Assembly: GCF_001027925.1 (NCBI RefSeq)
Contig: NZ_LECT01000006.1
Coordinates: 62,001 to 126,000 of the forward strand
Direction of reading: 5' to 3'
Length of the DNA stretch: 64,000 bases
Origin: Rhodopirellula islandica
Lineage (GTDB): Bacteria > Planctomycetota > Planctomycetia > Pirellulales > Pirellulaceae
The translations under genes were made by a program, and so were the position numbers. Under the pieces are notes generated by a model, which saw nothing but the letters and a program-made list of their open reading frames with translations, did not search any database and had not been told where the DNA came from. Positions 52,876 through 63,022 of this stretch are shown here, piece by piece; positions within the stretch are counted from its first letter, which is position 1; each line of letters begins with the position of its first letter.

Positions 52876-52889
52876 CGGATTCGAATCCG
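52876..52889. promoter_or_regulatory. 14-bp perfect palindrome upstream of CotH
   Basis: CGGATTCGAATCCG lies in the divergent gap, 67-80 bp upstream of the CotH start and 131 bp upstream of the plus-strand prenyltransferase-like gene. Candidate operator for one or both genes. Confidence 0.35.
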
Positions 52890-53019
52890 CCGCATAAAAC
52901 GCGAAAAAGTTTCCAATGAGAAACGAGCGGCCACGAAGTGGCTGGCACATCCCTTGCTTTGGAAAGGCATCCGGCAAGACAGAGAGCGTTTCCTCCCCTT
53001 CGATCACTGAGAAACACAA

Positions 53020-54204
53020 ATGCTTTGGGATTCCAATCCAGCACGTCACACTTCCGCTCGCCGGAAATTTCGCCTCGGTCGCCGGGTTTTTGTCACAACC
53101 TGTGCGGCAGCGATCATCAGTTTGCCCGCTTACGGCCAAAAAGCCGAGTCGACGGCGGGGAATCAACCGATCAGCAAAACAGAGCAGCTTCGCCAGCAGA
53201 TCGTCGACAAGGGACTCGCCTTCCTCGCCAAAGAGGGGCAGTCCGAGCAAGGGACTTTTTCGGACAAAGTTGGTCCAGGCGTGACGGCATTGGCGATCAC
53301 ATCGGCGCTGCGGAACGGCCAGTCGATCGATGACCCGATGGTTGCCGAGGGATTGAAGGCACTCGAAGGCTACGTCAAACCAGACGGCGGCATCTATGGC
53401 AACGGGCGTCTGAAAAACTACGAGACTTGTGTCGCGATGGTGTGCTTCGCCGAAGCCAACAAGACCGGCAAGTACAACGAGATTCTGAAGCGAGCCAAAG
53501 GGTTCGTGACCGGAATCCAATACGGCGCTGGAGCCCGTGACCCATCCGACCCCTGGTACGGCGGCGTCGGCTACAGCGGTGCTGGACGACCTGATTTGTC
53601 GAACACCGCGTACATGATCGAAGCCTTGCGCGCCGTGGAAACTCCGGCCAGTGACCCTGCGATTCAAAGTGCGTTGGTGTTCATTTCGCGATGCCAGAAC
53701 TTGGACAGCGAGTTCAACGACACGCAGTTTGCTAACAAGGTCGATGACGGCGGGTTCTACTACGAAATCCCGACGACCAAGATTGACCCGAGCACGTCGG
53801 AAGAACGCTTCACCCCCAACGGCGGACTACGCAGTTATGGCTCGATGGGATACACGGGGCTCAAGAGCATGATTTTCGCCGGTCTGACCAAGGAGGATCC
53901 TCGTGTCAAAGCGGCTCAACAGTGGATCCAGGATCACTACAGCGTCGAAAAGAATCCCGGCATGGGAACCGCCGGTCTGTATTACTACTACCACACCTTC
54001 GCGGCCGCACTCGATGCAGCAGGACTAAAAACCGTTGCCGATTCCGATGGCGTAGAACATGACTGGAAGGCCGATTTAGTCGCTGAGCTAGCGGAACGTC
54101 AAAACGAAGATGGGTCGTGGAGCAATGACAACCAGCGGTGGTTCGAAAACGACAAGAACCTTGCGACCAGCTTCGCGTTGATGGCGTTGGGGCACTGCCG
54201 GTGA
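53020..54204 (+). CDS. Secreted prenyltransferase/squalene-cyclase-repeat protein
   Basis: 394 residues. A signal peptide with a twin-Arg-like start (FRLGRRVFVTTCAAAIISLP) is followed by alpha/alpha-barrel repeats: KGLAFLAKEGQSEQGTFSDK, EGYVKPDGGIYGNGRLKNYE, NTAYMIEALRAVE and AERQNEDGSWSNDNQRWFEN. QxxxGSW-like (QW) repeats of this type are found in squalene-hopene cyclases, but here there is no DxDD acid motif, so it may bind rather than cyclise a lipid. It is divergent from the CotH operon and 7 bp before the next gene. Confidence 0.75.
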   Translation: MLWDSNPARHTSARRKFRLGRRVFVTTCAAAIISLPAYGQKAESTAGNQPISKTEQLRQQIVDKGLAFLAKEGQSEQGTFSDKVGPGVTALAITSALRNGQSIDDPMVAEGLKALEGYVKPDGGIYGNGRLKNYETCVAMVCFAEANKTGKYNEILKRAKGFVTGIQYGAGARDPSDPWYGGVGYSGAGRPDLSNTAYMIEALRAVETPASDPAIQSALVFISRCQNLDSEFNDTQFANKVDDGGFYYEIPTTKIDPSTSEERFTPNGGLRSYGSMGYTGLKSMIFAGLTKEDPRVKAAQQWIQDHYSVEKNPGMGTAGLYYYYHTFAAALDAAGLKTVADSDGVEHDWKADLVAELAERQNEDGSWSNDNQRWFENDKNLATSFALMALGHCR

Positions 54205-54211
54205 CTTTCCG

Positions 54212-54970
54212 TTGAAGCAAAGCTTACTGACGAATCGATTGCAATCGAAAGAGACGGTCCCCGTGGGAAAACCATCACAATGGCTGTGGGGGATCCAGGT
54301 CGCGGCATTCAGCATGCTTGTGATTTGGGCAGCCGTGGATCCTTCATTTGAGCCCTTGGTCCACGGCAATTGGTTTTCGAGCGGATGGATGTCAGCCAAT
54401 CCAATTCGCTGTGTGGGGATCGTTCTGATTGCGATCCTGGCCGTGGGAAGCCTGCTGGGGTGGATGGTGCAATTCTTTGCGAGGTCGTCGTCGATGATTC
54501 ATCGTCGATCCTTGGCGCAGTTGTTGGCGGTGGCAACGTTGGCCGCGTTTTGGTGTGCACTCGCGATCCACCTGGATACGATCGCTTGGCAAGGCAAACG
54601 GGCGAGATTTGCCTGGCGTGTTCAGGAACTCGAACGCATCGCGGCGCCTCTACGTGAGCAGTGGCCGCAGCGCGATGGTGAACTGCCTGCGATCGGACCG
54701 TTCATGGCGTATCCCTTTGGACGCCCGACCACATTGGTTCTGTTGCAAGCACCTCCCGTGGCCAAACGGTCGGTGTATGTCAGCGCGATCGAGTCTCAGA
54801 ACGGTGCGATCAAGCTGCAGCTGACTGGAACCGACGGGGGTGATTGGGCGGAGTGGCACCCGCGACAGAGTCGGCCGAGTTCATTTGTGGGGGGATTGTC
54901 CGACCCGCACGAATTGGAGGATGCGACTTCGATTGGTCACGGTTGGTACTTGGTTCGCTACCGAAGCTGA
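54212..54970 (+). CDS. Membrane hypothetical protein
   Basis: 252 residues, TTG start at 54212 (GTG at 54263 possible). Three membrane helices: WLWGIQVAAFSMLVIWAAV, CVGIVLIAILAVGSLLGWMV and SLAQLLAVATLAAFWCALAI. The C-terminal part is soluble and Trp-rich. No family recognised. It starts 7 bp after the prenyltransferase-like gene, so the two make an operon and may act together. Confidence 0.55.
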   Translation: MKQSLLTNRLQSKETVPVGKPSQWLWGIQVAAFSMLVIWAAVDPSFEPLVHGNWFSSGWMSANPIRCVGIVLIAILAVGSLLGWMVQFFARSSSMIHRRSLAQLLAVATLAAFWCALAIHLDTIAWQGKRARFAWRVQELERIAAPLREQWPQRDGELPAIGPFMAYPFGRPTTLVLLQAPPVAKRSVYVSAIESQNGAIKLQLTGTDGGDWAEWHPRQSRPSSFVGGLSDPHELEDATSIGHGWYLVRYRS

Positions 54971-54972
54971 AC

Positions 54973-55689
54973 TCACAGACTCGGTTGAGGAGTGCCGGCA
55001 AACTCTTCGACGAGAGCTTGCCAGTCTGACAATGCCATGGGATCGGCATCATCGACGTCGATCCGATCGTCGGTGGCCTTTGCGCCGCATTGTTGCAACC
55101 AGGCGTCGATTTGCCGGCCAAAGGCGCAGTATTCGTCGTAGCTGCTGTCACCGAGTGCCAGCACCGCGTAGCTCAGAGTGGACAAGTCATGCTGAGTGGA
55201 CATCACGTCTTCGGCGAACTCGCAGGCGTGAGCGGGCGGTTCACCCTCCCCTGCGGTGCTTGCCAAAAGGAATGCTTGTCGAGTCGTTTGCAAGCGTTCC
55301 ACCGAAATCGAATCAAGCGGCAGCAGTTCAGCGAACTTGCCTGCCCCACGAAGCAATTCCAAGGTCTGTTGAGCAAGTTCCTCAGCGAACCCGGTTTCAC
55401 TGGCGTAGATCACCAGCACGGGATCGTCGTCGAAGCTCCTGGACGGAACTTCAGGGAGCACCTGACTGCAAGTCATCGGCGTTGCTTTCACTGGCATGGT
55501 CTTGAGGGCTGAGCTCCCTCGAAACGACCAAACGCACAGCAAGCCATAGGCGGCAAGCGAACCTGCCGCCGCCCACCAACGAGAGGCACTCGGTGGTGCG
55601 ATCCACCAAGTGCCTTCCGTCCAATGTGCCAAACCCCAGGCGGCGAAGACAAGTGCCGCGAGGAAAATGGTGTTGACCTTCGAGATCAT
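54973..55689 (-). CDS. Membrane-anchored flavodoxin-domain protein
   Basis: 238 residues from the ATG at 55689. Two membrane helices ([16 protein letters not shown] and [19 protein letters not shown]) lead to a flavodoxin domain: [20 protein letters not shown] (FMN phosphate loop), [20 protein letters not shown] and [19 protein letters not shown]. These match the FMN half of sulfite reductase/cytochrome P450 reductases, but the FAD and NADPH domains are absent. The gene overlaps the DUF4198 gene by 4 bp. It probably carries electrons in a membrane chain with the PepSY protein. Confidence 0.85.
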   Translation of the reverse strand: MISKVNTIFLAALVFAAWGLAHWTEGTWWIAPPSASRWWAAAGSLAAYGLLCVWSFRGSSALKTMPVKATPMTCSQVLPEVPSRSFDDDPVLVIYASETGFAEELAQQTLELLRGAGKFAELLPLDSISVERLQTTRQAFLLASTAGEGEPPAHACEFAEDVMSTQHDLSTLSYAVLALGDSSYDEYCAFGRQIDAWLQQCGAKATDDRIDVDDADPMALSDWQALVEEFAGTPQPSL

Positions 55690-56492
55690 TGAGGCAGGAC
55701 TTCGAATGTGCCCGCGTAGCTCATCCGGCGACCGGAAGCATTTTCGATCTTGGTCTCGTCGTCTTGATGACTGGTTTCGATCCAGTGCATGCCCGGTTCG
55801 GCCCAAGTGATTTGAAACTCGCCCTCTTCGTTGGTCGTGACATTGAGTTCCTCTTGCGAATTGCGGTATCGGGTTCCGCCTTGGATCACAACGATTTCCA
55901 TGTCCTTCTGAGGTTGGCCGTTGACCAAGAAACGGAAGGTTGCCGTTTCGCCCGCATACAAGTCGTTGGGATGCGTGACAGGGATCAGCTCGATGCCTTT
56001 TCCAACTGGCTGCAACGCTTCTTGTGACGGTGCACCATTGGTGACGAACGTTTCGACCCGTCCGAAGCTTTCAGTGATGCGAAGGTTGTCTGCGTCGGCG
56101 GGAACTTCACTTGCGATGGCATCAGCGCTTCCACGCCAACGACGTCGTTCGCCGTTTTCCTCCCAGCTTGCAAAGGCCCCATCGTTGACGACTGCAACGC
56201 GATAGGTGCCACGTTGGGTCAGGGGCAGATCGAACACGCTGCGGTACTTTCCGGTGGATTGGTTCTGGGCTTCCGCTTCGGTTCCATCAGGAGCGGTGAT
56301 GACCAGATTGTCCAGTCGCAATGGAAAGTGGTTGAAGTAGAACAAGTCATTGGAGACAGCCGCGTCGACGGTCAGCCAGGGCTCGGGGCCCGAGAAAACG
56401 GTTTGGGATGGCAGCAACCAAACCTTGTGCGCGTAGGATGCGCTTGGAACGGCAGCGAGCAAAAAGACAAACGAAAGAAGCAAGCGGTTCAT
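55686..56492 (-). CDS. DUF4198 periplasmic protein
   Basis: 268 residues from the ATG at 56492. A signal peptide ([20 protein letters not shown]) is followed by [20 protein letters not shown] and later [40 protein letters not shown], giving two Ig-like parts. This is the DUF4198 family (NikK-like), found near metal uptake genes. The N-terminal His after the signal cut is a possible metal ligand. It lies in a chain with DUF2271 and PepSY. Confidence 0.85.
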   Translation of the reverse strand: MNRLLLSFVFLLAAVPSASYAHKVWLLPSQTVFSGPEPWLTVDAAVSNDLFYFNHFPLRLDNLVITAPDGTEAEAQNQSTGKYRSVFDLPLTQRGTYRVAVVNDGAFASWEENGERRRWRGSADAIASEVPADADNLRITESFGRVETFVTNGAPSQEALQPVGKGIELIPVTHPNDLYAGETATFRFLVNGQPQKDMEIVVIQGGTRYRNSQEELNVTTNEEGEFQITWAEPGMHWIETSHQDDETKIENASGRRMSYAGTFEVLPQ

Positions 56493-56518
56493 GATTGATC
56501 TCGTGTAGCGAGGAAGGG

Positions 56519-57046
56519 TTACTTGGTGGGGGGAATGACAAACGTGATTTCGCCGAGTTCTTCTTTGCCGGCGGCCTTCAGCTTTTGAGTCGTCTTGGAA
56601 GGCCATTCAAACGGCAGTTCCAACACTTCGCGGCCGCCGACTTCGCGTGAAGCCTCGACCATCAGGCTGTACTTGCCCGCGGGCAACTTTGAAAAACGTT
56701 GGTTGGCATCGTTGAACATCAGCTCGTGCTTGCCGGCTGGGCGTGTCGCGCTCGAGACGCCGTCCACGGGCATTTGCAAGGAACGTCCGGAGCGACGCCA
56801 CCATTGACGCAGGTCCGGCAGCCACTTGGTGCCTTCGCCTTCGCCCGATTTGGTCAGTTGGTACCAAACGGCCAAGTTTGCGACGCACTTTCGGTTTTCG
56901 TCTTGGATCCAGATCGCGACGTAAGGCCGGTGGTATTCCGAAACGTTCAACCGTGGGATTTCGACGGTGGCTTGCCAGTCTTCAGCGGTTGCTTGGCAAA
57001 CGCCGAGCAATGTGATGCCGAGCATCAACGCAATTCGGTTCAGCAT
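56519..57046 (-). CDS. DUF2271 exported protein
   Basis: 175 residues from the ATG at 57046; an in-frame TTG at 57067 is also possible. A signal peptide ([20 protein letters not shown]) is followed by the DUF2271 pattern: [20 protein letters not shown], then [20 protein letters not shown] and [20 protein letters not shown]. The family has no assigned reaction; members lie with PepSY, DUF4198 and flavin/iron genes. Confidence 0.85.
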   Translation of the reverse strand: MLNRIALMLGITLLGVCQATAEDWQATVEIPRLNVSEYHRPYVAIWIQDENRKCVANLAVWYQLTKSGEGEGTKWLPDLRQWWRRSGRSLQMPVDGVSSATRPAGKHELMFNDANQRFSKLPAGKYSLMVEASREVGGREVLELPFEWPSKTTQKLKAAGKEELGEITFVIPPTK

Positions 57047-57082
57047 GGAAAGAAGGTCGTGTTTCAAAGGGAAGGAAAGTGT

Positions 57083-57739
57083 TCAGTGAATCAACAAAAC
57101 AGCAAGCAGGAAGGGAAGGAACAATCCCAGGCCAACCAGTGGCCAAGTCATTTTTCGACGTCGAGCGTGTTCCACCAACAACAGCAAACCCGTGAGACAG
57201 AACACCAAGGTGGCAATTGCGAAAAGATCCAAAAACCATTTCCAGGCTGCCCCGGTGTTGCGCCCTTTGTGCAAATCGTTGAAGTAAGAAATCCAACCTC
57301 GCTTGGTTGATTCAAATTCGAACTCACCAATTTCACGATCGATGGCCAGCCACGCGTCGGAACCGGGACCGGGCATCGAAAGGTAGACTTCCTCTTCCGA
57401 CCAATCCGCTTCTCGGCTTCCGATTGATTTGCCGGTTTGCTTGGTCAACCACTCGGCCAATTCAGGCGGCAAGGCGGCTGACTCTTCCTCTGTCGAATTC
57501 GCGAGCAAGGTCACAAGCTCTGGCGGCAAATCATCGATGACCGATTCGCGTTGCGGGTCAGTTTCGATTTGGGAAGCATGGTTCAGCGTGATGCCGGTGA
57601 TCGCAAACCCCAACATCCCGATCAAGCAAACGGCCGAGCTGGTCCAGTGCCACAACACGACCATCCGCAAAGCGGCGGATGAGAATCCGGGCTTTCGGAT
57701 GGTGGGCGTCGCAGACGTTTCGGCGGGAGGGGTGCTCAT
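57083..57739 (-). CDS. PepSY-associated TM helix protein (PepSY_TM_like_2)
   Basis: 218 residues from the ATG at 57739. A first membrane helix [20 protein letters not shown] with His near its start, an outside part, the motif [20 protein letters not shown], and two more helices ([33 protein letters not shown]). DLHKGR and the His in the first helix match PepSY_TM_like_2 proteins, which may bind haem and pass electrons across the membrane. Lies in the same operon as the flavodoxin. Confidence 0.85.
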   Translation of the reverse strand: MSTPPAETSATPTIRKPGFSSAALRMVVLWHWTSSAVCLIGMLGFAITGITLNHASQIETDPQRESVIDDLPPELVTLLANSTEEESAALPPELAEWLTKQTGKSIGSREADWSEEEVYLSMPGPGSDAWLAIDREIGEFEFESTKRGWISYFNDLHKGRNTGAAWKWFLDLFAIATLVFCLTGLLLLVEHARRRKMTWPLVGLGLFLPFLLAVLLIH

Positions 57740-57764
57740 CAAGGTGTTGAATGCGGTCGAGGAA

Positions 57765-58871
57765 TCAGTGGGACGAAATGGTCTCGACCTCGCGTCCCAT
57801 TCGGGTCCAGCTGGCGTGCCAGACTTGCAAGTCGATCGAGTCGGTCACGGTTTGCACACTGCCGTCGGCCAAAGCGACTTTGACCAATCCCGTGTGGTTG
57901 CTGCGAGCGGCGGTGATCTTGGACGAACCGCGAACCAAGTCGGGGATGTTGCTGTTGGGTGACAAGCGGCCGTTGATGATCGGGCCGTTGGGAACGGTGC
58001 CTCGCAACCAATAGTGATTGCGGTCGCCATTCCAACTGGTGATGTAAGGCTGAACGTTCGCGATGTCGCCTGTGTCCGCGAGATTGGCGACTGCGGTGGT
58101 GACTTCGGATGACCCCGCGCGGGAAAATTGTGGGTCCATGGTGGGAGTCGGGGTGGCTGAATCCAGCCCGCCACCGATCAGAGTTTCTGCAAACACGATG
58201 GTGTGACTGGTGCCGTCCAAGATGTCGCGGAACTTGACCTTCGCATCGGTCCAGCACAGCCCGTCGGGTTCGCCGACGCTGGGGTGATAGACCCCGTCCA
58301 GTCCACTGCCTTGGTTCATCGCGTAGCTGGTGCCTGCAATCGGAATGCTGGCGCCCGATGGCATTGTCAGCATATGCACTTCCCCATTGATATCGCTGGG
58401 GCACTCGTAGGTCGGGACCCGAGTGCCAGCCGCTTCTTGCAAGCCTGCGGGCAAATCTGCGAGAGCGGGGTGACCCATGTAGATGTCGAAATCAATCAGA
58501 TCTTGCAGTTGAGCTTGCTCAAGAAACGGCAAGATCTTGGCAAACGGTGAGTAGTCACTCGGGTATCCGCCGGTCCAACTGTAGCCGTTGTTGGGGAAGG
58601 CGCCGTTGTACGTCGATGCGTAGTTGTGAAGGCCCAGCCCAAGCTGCTTGAGGTTGTTGCTGCACTGCATCGAGCGGGCGGCTTCGCGAGCGGCTTGAAC
58701 CGCGGGCAACAGCAAGCCAACCAGGACGCCGATGATCGCGATGACCACCAACAACTCCACCAGGGTGAAACCTTTGTGGCGAGCGGCGGGACGCGAGGAG
58801 CCAGCTTGATTCGTCTCGATAGAGATCGGTTCAAGGGGCATCGAAGAAGGAACGAAATGCGAACGGGACAT
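57765..58871 (-). CDS. DUF1559 prepilin-like protein
   Basis: 368 residues from the ATG at 58871, with GGAG about 8 nt before it. The type IV prepilin signal is [19 protein letters not shown] (cut after the Gly, with Glu at +5). [20 protein letters not shown] and the DUF1559 domain follow: [26 protein letters not shown], and the ending [20 protein letters not shown]. Planctomycetes have many DUF1559 genes. It heads the PepSY operon here, 25 bp before the next gene, with a perfect palindrome upstream. Confidence 0.92.
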   Translation of the reverse strand: MSRSHFVPSSMPLEPISIETNQAGSSRPAARHKGFTLVELLVVIAIIGVLVGLLLPAVQAAREAARSMQCSNNLKQLGLGLHNYASTYNGAFPNNGYSWTGGYPSDYSPFAKILPFLEQAQLQDLIDFDIYMGHPALADLPAGLQEAAGTRVPTYECPSDINGEVHMLTMPSGASIPIAGTSYAMNQGSGLDGVYHPSVGEPDGLCWTDAKVKFRDILDGTSHTIVFAETLIGGGLDSATPTPTMDPQFSRAGSSEVTTAVANLADTGDIANVQPYITSWNGDRNHYWLRGTVPNGPIINGRLSPNSNIPDLVRGSSKITAARSNHTGLVKVALADGSVQTVTDSIDLQVWHASWTRMGREVETISSH

Positions 58872-58923
58872 TGGAAACTCCTGCCAAAAGGCACACATGG
58901 GACGGATCTACTTCAGCGGATCA

Positions 58924-58946
58924 CATCTCACCACGGTGGTGAGATG
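58924..58946. promoter_or_regulatory. Perfect 23-bp palindrome upstream of the DUF1559/PepSY operon
   Basis: Arms CATCTCACCAC and GTGGTGAGATG with one central G, all 22 arm bases match. It begins 53 bp upstream of the DUF1559 start. A repressor or activator site seems likely. It is not the AT-rich Fur consensus. Confidence 0.5.
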
Positions 58947-59158
58947 GATCAAGAAGCGAAACGAACGTGGCTGGCTGGAGGGCATGAACCCGTTGCTGGC
59001 TGCGTCGACGAATCTACTATTGCGAGTCAGTCGCAATATGGTGCTGATTGATCCGGGTGGTTACAAGGGGGAAAACGGGAAGCGGGGGTGAGTTTTGAGC
59101 TTTTCAAAGCAATGCACGCGTTCCACAGTGGGAACAAGCGATGCCGTGGCAATTTGAA

Positions 59159-59968
59159 TCAGGTCGATAGGGGCACTTCCTGGGCATCGCTTGAGACGAT
59201 TTGCTGGTACCTGGCGGCGAGCGACTGAGCGTTTGTGCACTCTTTTGTCAGAAATTGGTTCACGATCTGGCCGTCTTTCAGGACGACGACGCTGTCCGCC
59301 CAGATCGCAACGCTGGGCTCGTGCGTGACCATCACAATGGTCCGTTGTTGTTGATCGCAGAGGTTTCGCAGCAGCTTGCAGATCGAATCACCGGTCACAG
59401 AATCCAGGCTTCCGGTGGGTTCGTCAGCGAAAACGATGGCCGGGTTGGTGATCAGCGAACGTGCGATCGCGACACGTTGCTGCTCGCCACCACTGAGTGC
59501 ATCGGGACGATGGTGCAGGCGGTCTTCGATTCCCAATTGCAGCGCAAGTTCCTGCAGATCGGAATCGTTGGCCAAGCTCTCTCCTGCAGCGTAGAGCGGG
59601 AACAGAATGTTGTCCCTGGCTGAGAGCGATGGCACGAGGTTGAACGCTTGAAACACCAATCCGATCCGCCGCCGACGAAAGCAGGTGAGTTCATAGTCCG
59701 ACAGCTCAGCGATGTTTTGCCCTTCAATCAGAACGGAGCCCGTTGTGGGGCGAGTCAGCCCGCTCATCAAGTGCAGCAAGGTGCTCTTTCCCGACCCACT
59801 GGCTCCCATGACGGCGACGAAGGATCCCGCTTCGACATTGAGGCTGACATCACGCAGCGCATCAACAGAGCGACTTCCCTGGCGATACGTTTTGGAGATG
59901 GACTGGACCGTTGCGGTGGTCGGACGAACCGTTTCAGAAAAAGACATCAGTGGCGTGATCGGTGGCAT
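59159..59968 (-). CDS. ABC transporter ATP-binding protein (LolD/MacB type)
   Basis: About 269 residues from the ATG at 59968 (a TTG at 59983 and an ATG at 59947 are other choices). Walker [10 protein letters not shown], signature [15 protein letters not shown], Walker [14 protein letters not shown], and the H loop VTHEPS are complete. It resembles LolD/MacB ATPases, which pair with FtsX-type permeases. The permease gene is upstream on the same strand, 258 bp away, so it may power the same or a second complex. Confidence 0.9.
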   Translation of the reverse strand: MPPITPLMSFSETVRPTTATVQSISKTYRQGSRSVDALRDVSLNVEAGSFVAVMGASGSGKSTLLHLMSGLTRPTTGSVLIEGQNIAELSDYELTCFRRRRIGLVFQAFNLVPSLSARDNILFPLYAAGESLANDSDLQELALQLGIEDRLHHRPDALSGGEQQRVAIARSLITNPAIVFADEPTGSLDSVTGDSICKLLRNLCDQQQRTIVMVTHEPSVAIWADSVVVLKDGQIVNQFLTKECTNAQSLAARYQQIVSSDAQEVPLST

Positions 59969-60226
59969 CAGGGACGGCGGCAAGAGGTGCTGAAACGAGA
60001 ATCACCACTTCGATAAGCACGGGCCGTGCCACACTCATTGCGATCATTGATTGACGACGGGAGGGATCACGTTGAAACCAACGATTGACGGGATGCTTTG
60101 CGTTCGGGGGCTCAATCCAATCGGGATCGCGCGCGAGGCGTTGCAGACGCCATCGGCGAAATTGCCGTCGCCAGTGACCGAAATTCCATCGAGCTTGACG
60201 ATGATCATGGGGCGTCCACAAGCGGC

Positions 60227-63022
60227 TCAACTGAAGTCGTTTCCGGATTGGAGCAGATCCATCGGTCGCGATTTACCGATCGAGATGGCGGGCCAAGCGG
60301 CGATGCCAATCCCGAGTAGCAGCACCAACAAAAAGCCACCCATGATCGGCAGCCACGGGATCACGAGCGGTGGATGCAGTCCGCCAAAAAAGCTCATGGA
60401 CTGAGCCATCCCACTGCCGCACCATCCGCTCAAGACGCCAAAACCAAGACTGAGCACGCCGGCAACGAACGCAATCAGCAACCCTTCGACCAAGATCGCG
60501 CGGGTGAGGTCCGAACTGGTGAAGCCGATTGATCGCAACACGCCAAATTCCCATCGTCGCGATCGAACGGACGCCAGCATCACGTTCAGCACACCCAGGC
60601 AAGAGATCAGCAGCGAAACCAATGGGATGTAACTGATGACCCAAATCCATCGCCGCGCCGTGATGTCCAAGTGATCTCGGATACCCTGCACGGGAACCAC
60701 TTTGGCGAGGTCGAGATCGGTGGGGGCTCTGGGCGGTGCTTCCGAATCAAACGATTCATCGACGATGGATTGCCGGACCAGGTTGCTCGCGAAGGCTTGG
60801 ATGCTGTCAACATCGGCATTCTCACTCGCGTAGGAGAACCACACGTGTGACGCGGTTGGCAAGTTGAAGTCGGACGCCACGGATTCGTAATCCGCGATGA
60901 CCAGAGCGGCGGCGCGGTGCGTTCGAGTTCGCAGGCCCGTCAGTTTCGTTTGCCAATGCCATCCGGGAAGTTGGACGACGCCTACGATCATGTATTGGAC
61001 TTGGTTGTCGGCGTTCCGCGGTGGAGAAACGGAGATGGAATCGCCCATTTGGAGTCCTGTTTCATCGACGAAATGATCGGGGACGATGCAGGCACCGCCT
61101 TGCTGCATTTGCTGCACGGCGTCGCGAGGGTTGCCCGCAACCCATTCCAATTGCAGCAGCGGATGCTCTCCAACCAGGGCTCGTTCGGGATCCAGTCCGA
61201 TCATCACCACGTTGTCCTGGCGAATGACGGAGGGGCGTTCGGCGCTCCCGGTGAGATCTTCGACCAACCGAGGCTGTTCCACCACCATCGGCAGGCAACG
61301 CTGGGGATCCACATCGGGATGGTTGGCAAGTTTTCGTGCTTCCTCCGGAGCAAGTCCCGGATTCAACATCACGATGGCGTCGGGCGTCCATTTTCCTGGG
61401 ATGAAGGATTCCAACATGGTGAATCCCCAAACCTGGATCCCGACAAACAACCCCAGACCAAACGCCATGGCAATCGCGGCGCCGACGGTTCGCCAGAGGT
61501 GGCTGGTGATCTGGCTGGCCAGCAGCTTGGGATCGATCCGAAACCATCGGGCGAAGGTCGGGCCGACGTGACGATCGACCCAAACCACAATCGAGGGAGC
61601 GATCACGAAGAAGCCAATGCTGGAACAGAGAAAACCGATTCCCATCGCCAAACCCACGCTGCTTTCGCTGGGCGGGAAGACAAACGTCAGCACGGGATTG
61701 ATTGCAATCAACATGATTCCCGCCACCAATCGCAGCCAACCGGGACGCTGCGAGATCTGTGTTTGATGAAGGGGGGCGACGGCATCCAGCGGTTTGACGC
61801 GAGTGCTTCGATAGGCAGGCAGCAGCGACGCGAGGAAGGCCCCGCCCAAGGACGCGAGCACCGCGAGATTCAGGTTGCGGCCGCCGAGCATGATGCCATG
61901 GTGCAGCAAATCGCCAAACAAACCTTCCACGATTTGCAGCAGTCCCCACCCGACAACGATGCCAGCGACCAATCCCAGCGCACCGAGCACCAACCCTTCG
62001 ACCACGATCAGGGAAAGGATTTGCCATTTGGTGAAAGCGATCGCTCGCAGGACGGCGTATTGCCGGGTTCGTTCGGTCACGCCCATGCTGAGCGAGCAAA
62101 ACGTCACCAGCATCGCAACCAACATGGCCACGCCGGTGGCGGCGTAGGATTGCAGTTTGACGTGCTCGGCCTCGGACGCTTGGTCGAGTGCTTCTTCGAT
62201 TTCGTAGGCTTCTTGAAACTGAAGGGGCGTTTCATAACGGCTCAACCGCGTCGCCCATCCAAATCGAAACTTCGTGATGTCGGCTTGGTCTTGGACGGAG
62301 ACACCGAGCAAGCTGATTTGAAACGGCTCGCCGAGAATGTCTTCCGCCGATTCGACGTTGATGAACGCTTCCCCAAAGCTTGGCGTCAGCATGGGGATCG
62401 ATCCCACGCCCAACTTGGGAGTGGGAGGTGCATCGAGCAGGCCGACGATCTCGAACGCCAGCATGTCTTGCCCGTCGGCTCCGGGACGTGGTCGTTCGAC
62501 CGTCAGCCAGTCGCCGAGATGCAACTGACGACGTTCCGCCACGTCAGCTCGCAAGACGACTTGTGGCGAACTGGCGTCAGAAGCGATCCAAGTTCCTTCC
62601 GACAGATCGAAGGGAGCTTCTGGCGCATCCGTGGCCATGAACATCAGGCTGGGCAGCAATCCGCGTGGACCGTCTCCGGGGCCCGGGGAGGTCGATTGAA
62701 CCGCGGGCGGCAGGTTTGAGTTTTCAATGGCGATGCGTTTCGCCCACATTGGATCGACTGCGGTGACGGCGGGGTCTTCGCGTAGTGGTTGCAAGACATC
62801 GGGCGTCACGAAATCGTTTTCATCTCCGCTGATGGGAGCGATGGCCAGTTCGTAGCGGCCCAGAGCCAGGTTGCTGAACTCGTCGTACGTTTTGTGCAGC
62901 GCTTCGTAGCTGCTGGAAACCCAGATCACCATGCAAACGGCCGCGGCGATGGCGACCGTGGTCAGTGCTGTGCGAGTGGTGCGTTCGCGAAGAAACGCCA
63001 AGGCGAGCCGAATGACTTTCAA
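60227..63022 (-). CDS. ABC transporter permease with two FtsX domains
   Basis: 931 residues. One membrane helix at the N-terminus (TVAIAAAVCMVIWVSSS), a MacB-like periplasmic part, an FtsX-type membrane set (LQSYAATGVAMLVAMLVTFC, GLVLGALGLVAGIVVGWGLL), then further membrane helices, a second periplasmic part, and a final FtsX set (LLIAFVAGVLSLGFGVLSGW). Likely about 10 helices, a fused pair. Such permeases use ATP to move lipoproteins, lipids or peptides, or act as mechanotransmitters. The start overlaps the ATPase gene by 4 bp. Confidence 0.88.
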   Translation of the reverse strand: MKVIRLALAFLRERTTRTALTTVAIAAAVCMVIWVSSSYEALHKTYDEFSNLALGRYELAIAPISGDENDFVTPDVLQPLREDPAVTAVDPMWAKRIAIENSNLPPAVQSTSPGPGDGPRGLLPSLMFMATDAPEAPFDLSEGTWIASDASSPQVVLRADVAERRQLHLGDWLTVERPRPGADGQDMLAFEIVGLLDAPPTPKLGVGSIPMLTPSFGEAFINVESAEDILGEPFQISLLGVSVQDQADITKFRFGWATRLSRYETPLQFQEAYEIEEALDQASEAEHVKLQSYAATGVAMLVAMLVTFCSLSMGVTERTRQYAVLRAIAFTKWQILSLIVVEGLVLGALGLVAGIVVGWGLLQIVEGLFGDLLHHGIMLGGRNLNLAVLASLGGAFLASLLPAYRSTRVKPLDAVAPLHQTQISQRPGWLRLVAGIMLIAINPVLTFVFPPSESSVGLAMGIGFLCSSIGFFVIAPSIVVWVDRHVGPTFARWFRIDPKLLASQITSHLWRTVGAAIAMAFGLGLFVGIQVWGFTMLESFIPGKWTPDAIVMLNPGLAPEEARKLANHPDVDPQRCLPMVVEQPRLVEDLTGSAERPSVIRQDNVVMIGLDPERALVGEHPLLQLEWVAGNPRDAVQQMQQGGACIVPDHFVDETGLQMGDSISVSPPRNADNQVQYMIVGVVQLPGWHWQTKLTGLRTRTHRAAALVIADYESVASDFNLPTASHVWFSYASENADVDSIQAFASNLVRQSIVDESFDSEAPPRAPTDLDLAKVVPVQGIRDHLDITARRWIWVISYIPLVSLLISCLGVLNVMLASVRSRRWEFGVLRSIGFTSSDLTRAILVEGLLIAFVAGVLSLGFGVLSGWCGSGMAQSMSFFGGLHPPLVIPWLPIMGGFLLVLLLGIGIAAWPAISIGKSRPMDLLQSGNDFS

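Noticed and set aside
51049-53010. 653-codon plus-strand frame
   Set aside because: Antisense to CotH; compositional effect of Gly/Pro codons.
52810-53667. Upstream in-frame extension of CotH
   Set aside because: Overlaps the divergent prenyltransferase-like gene; the lipobox start at 52809 is better.
60044-60208. 54-codon minus-strand frame between the permease and second ATPase
   Set aside because: Starts MIIVKLDGISVTGDG, but has no ribosome site and no recognised feature; may be a chance frame.
60917-62719. 600-codon plus-strand frame
   Set aside because: Lies antisense to the FtsX permease, rich in His/Gln and Arg from the reverse reading, with no protein-like motif.
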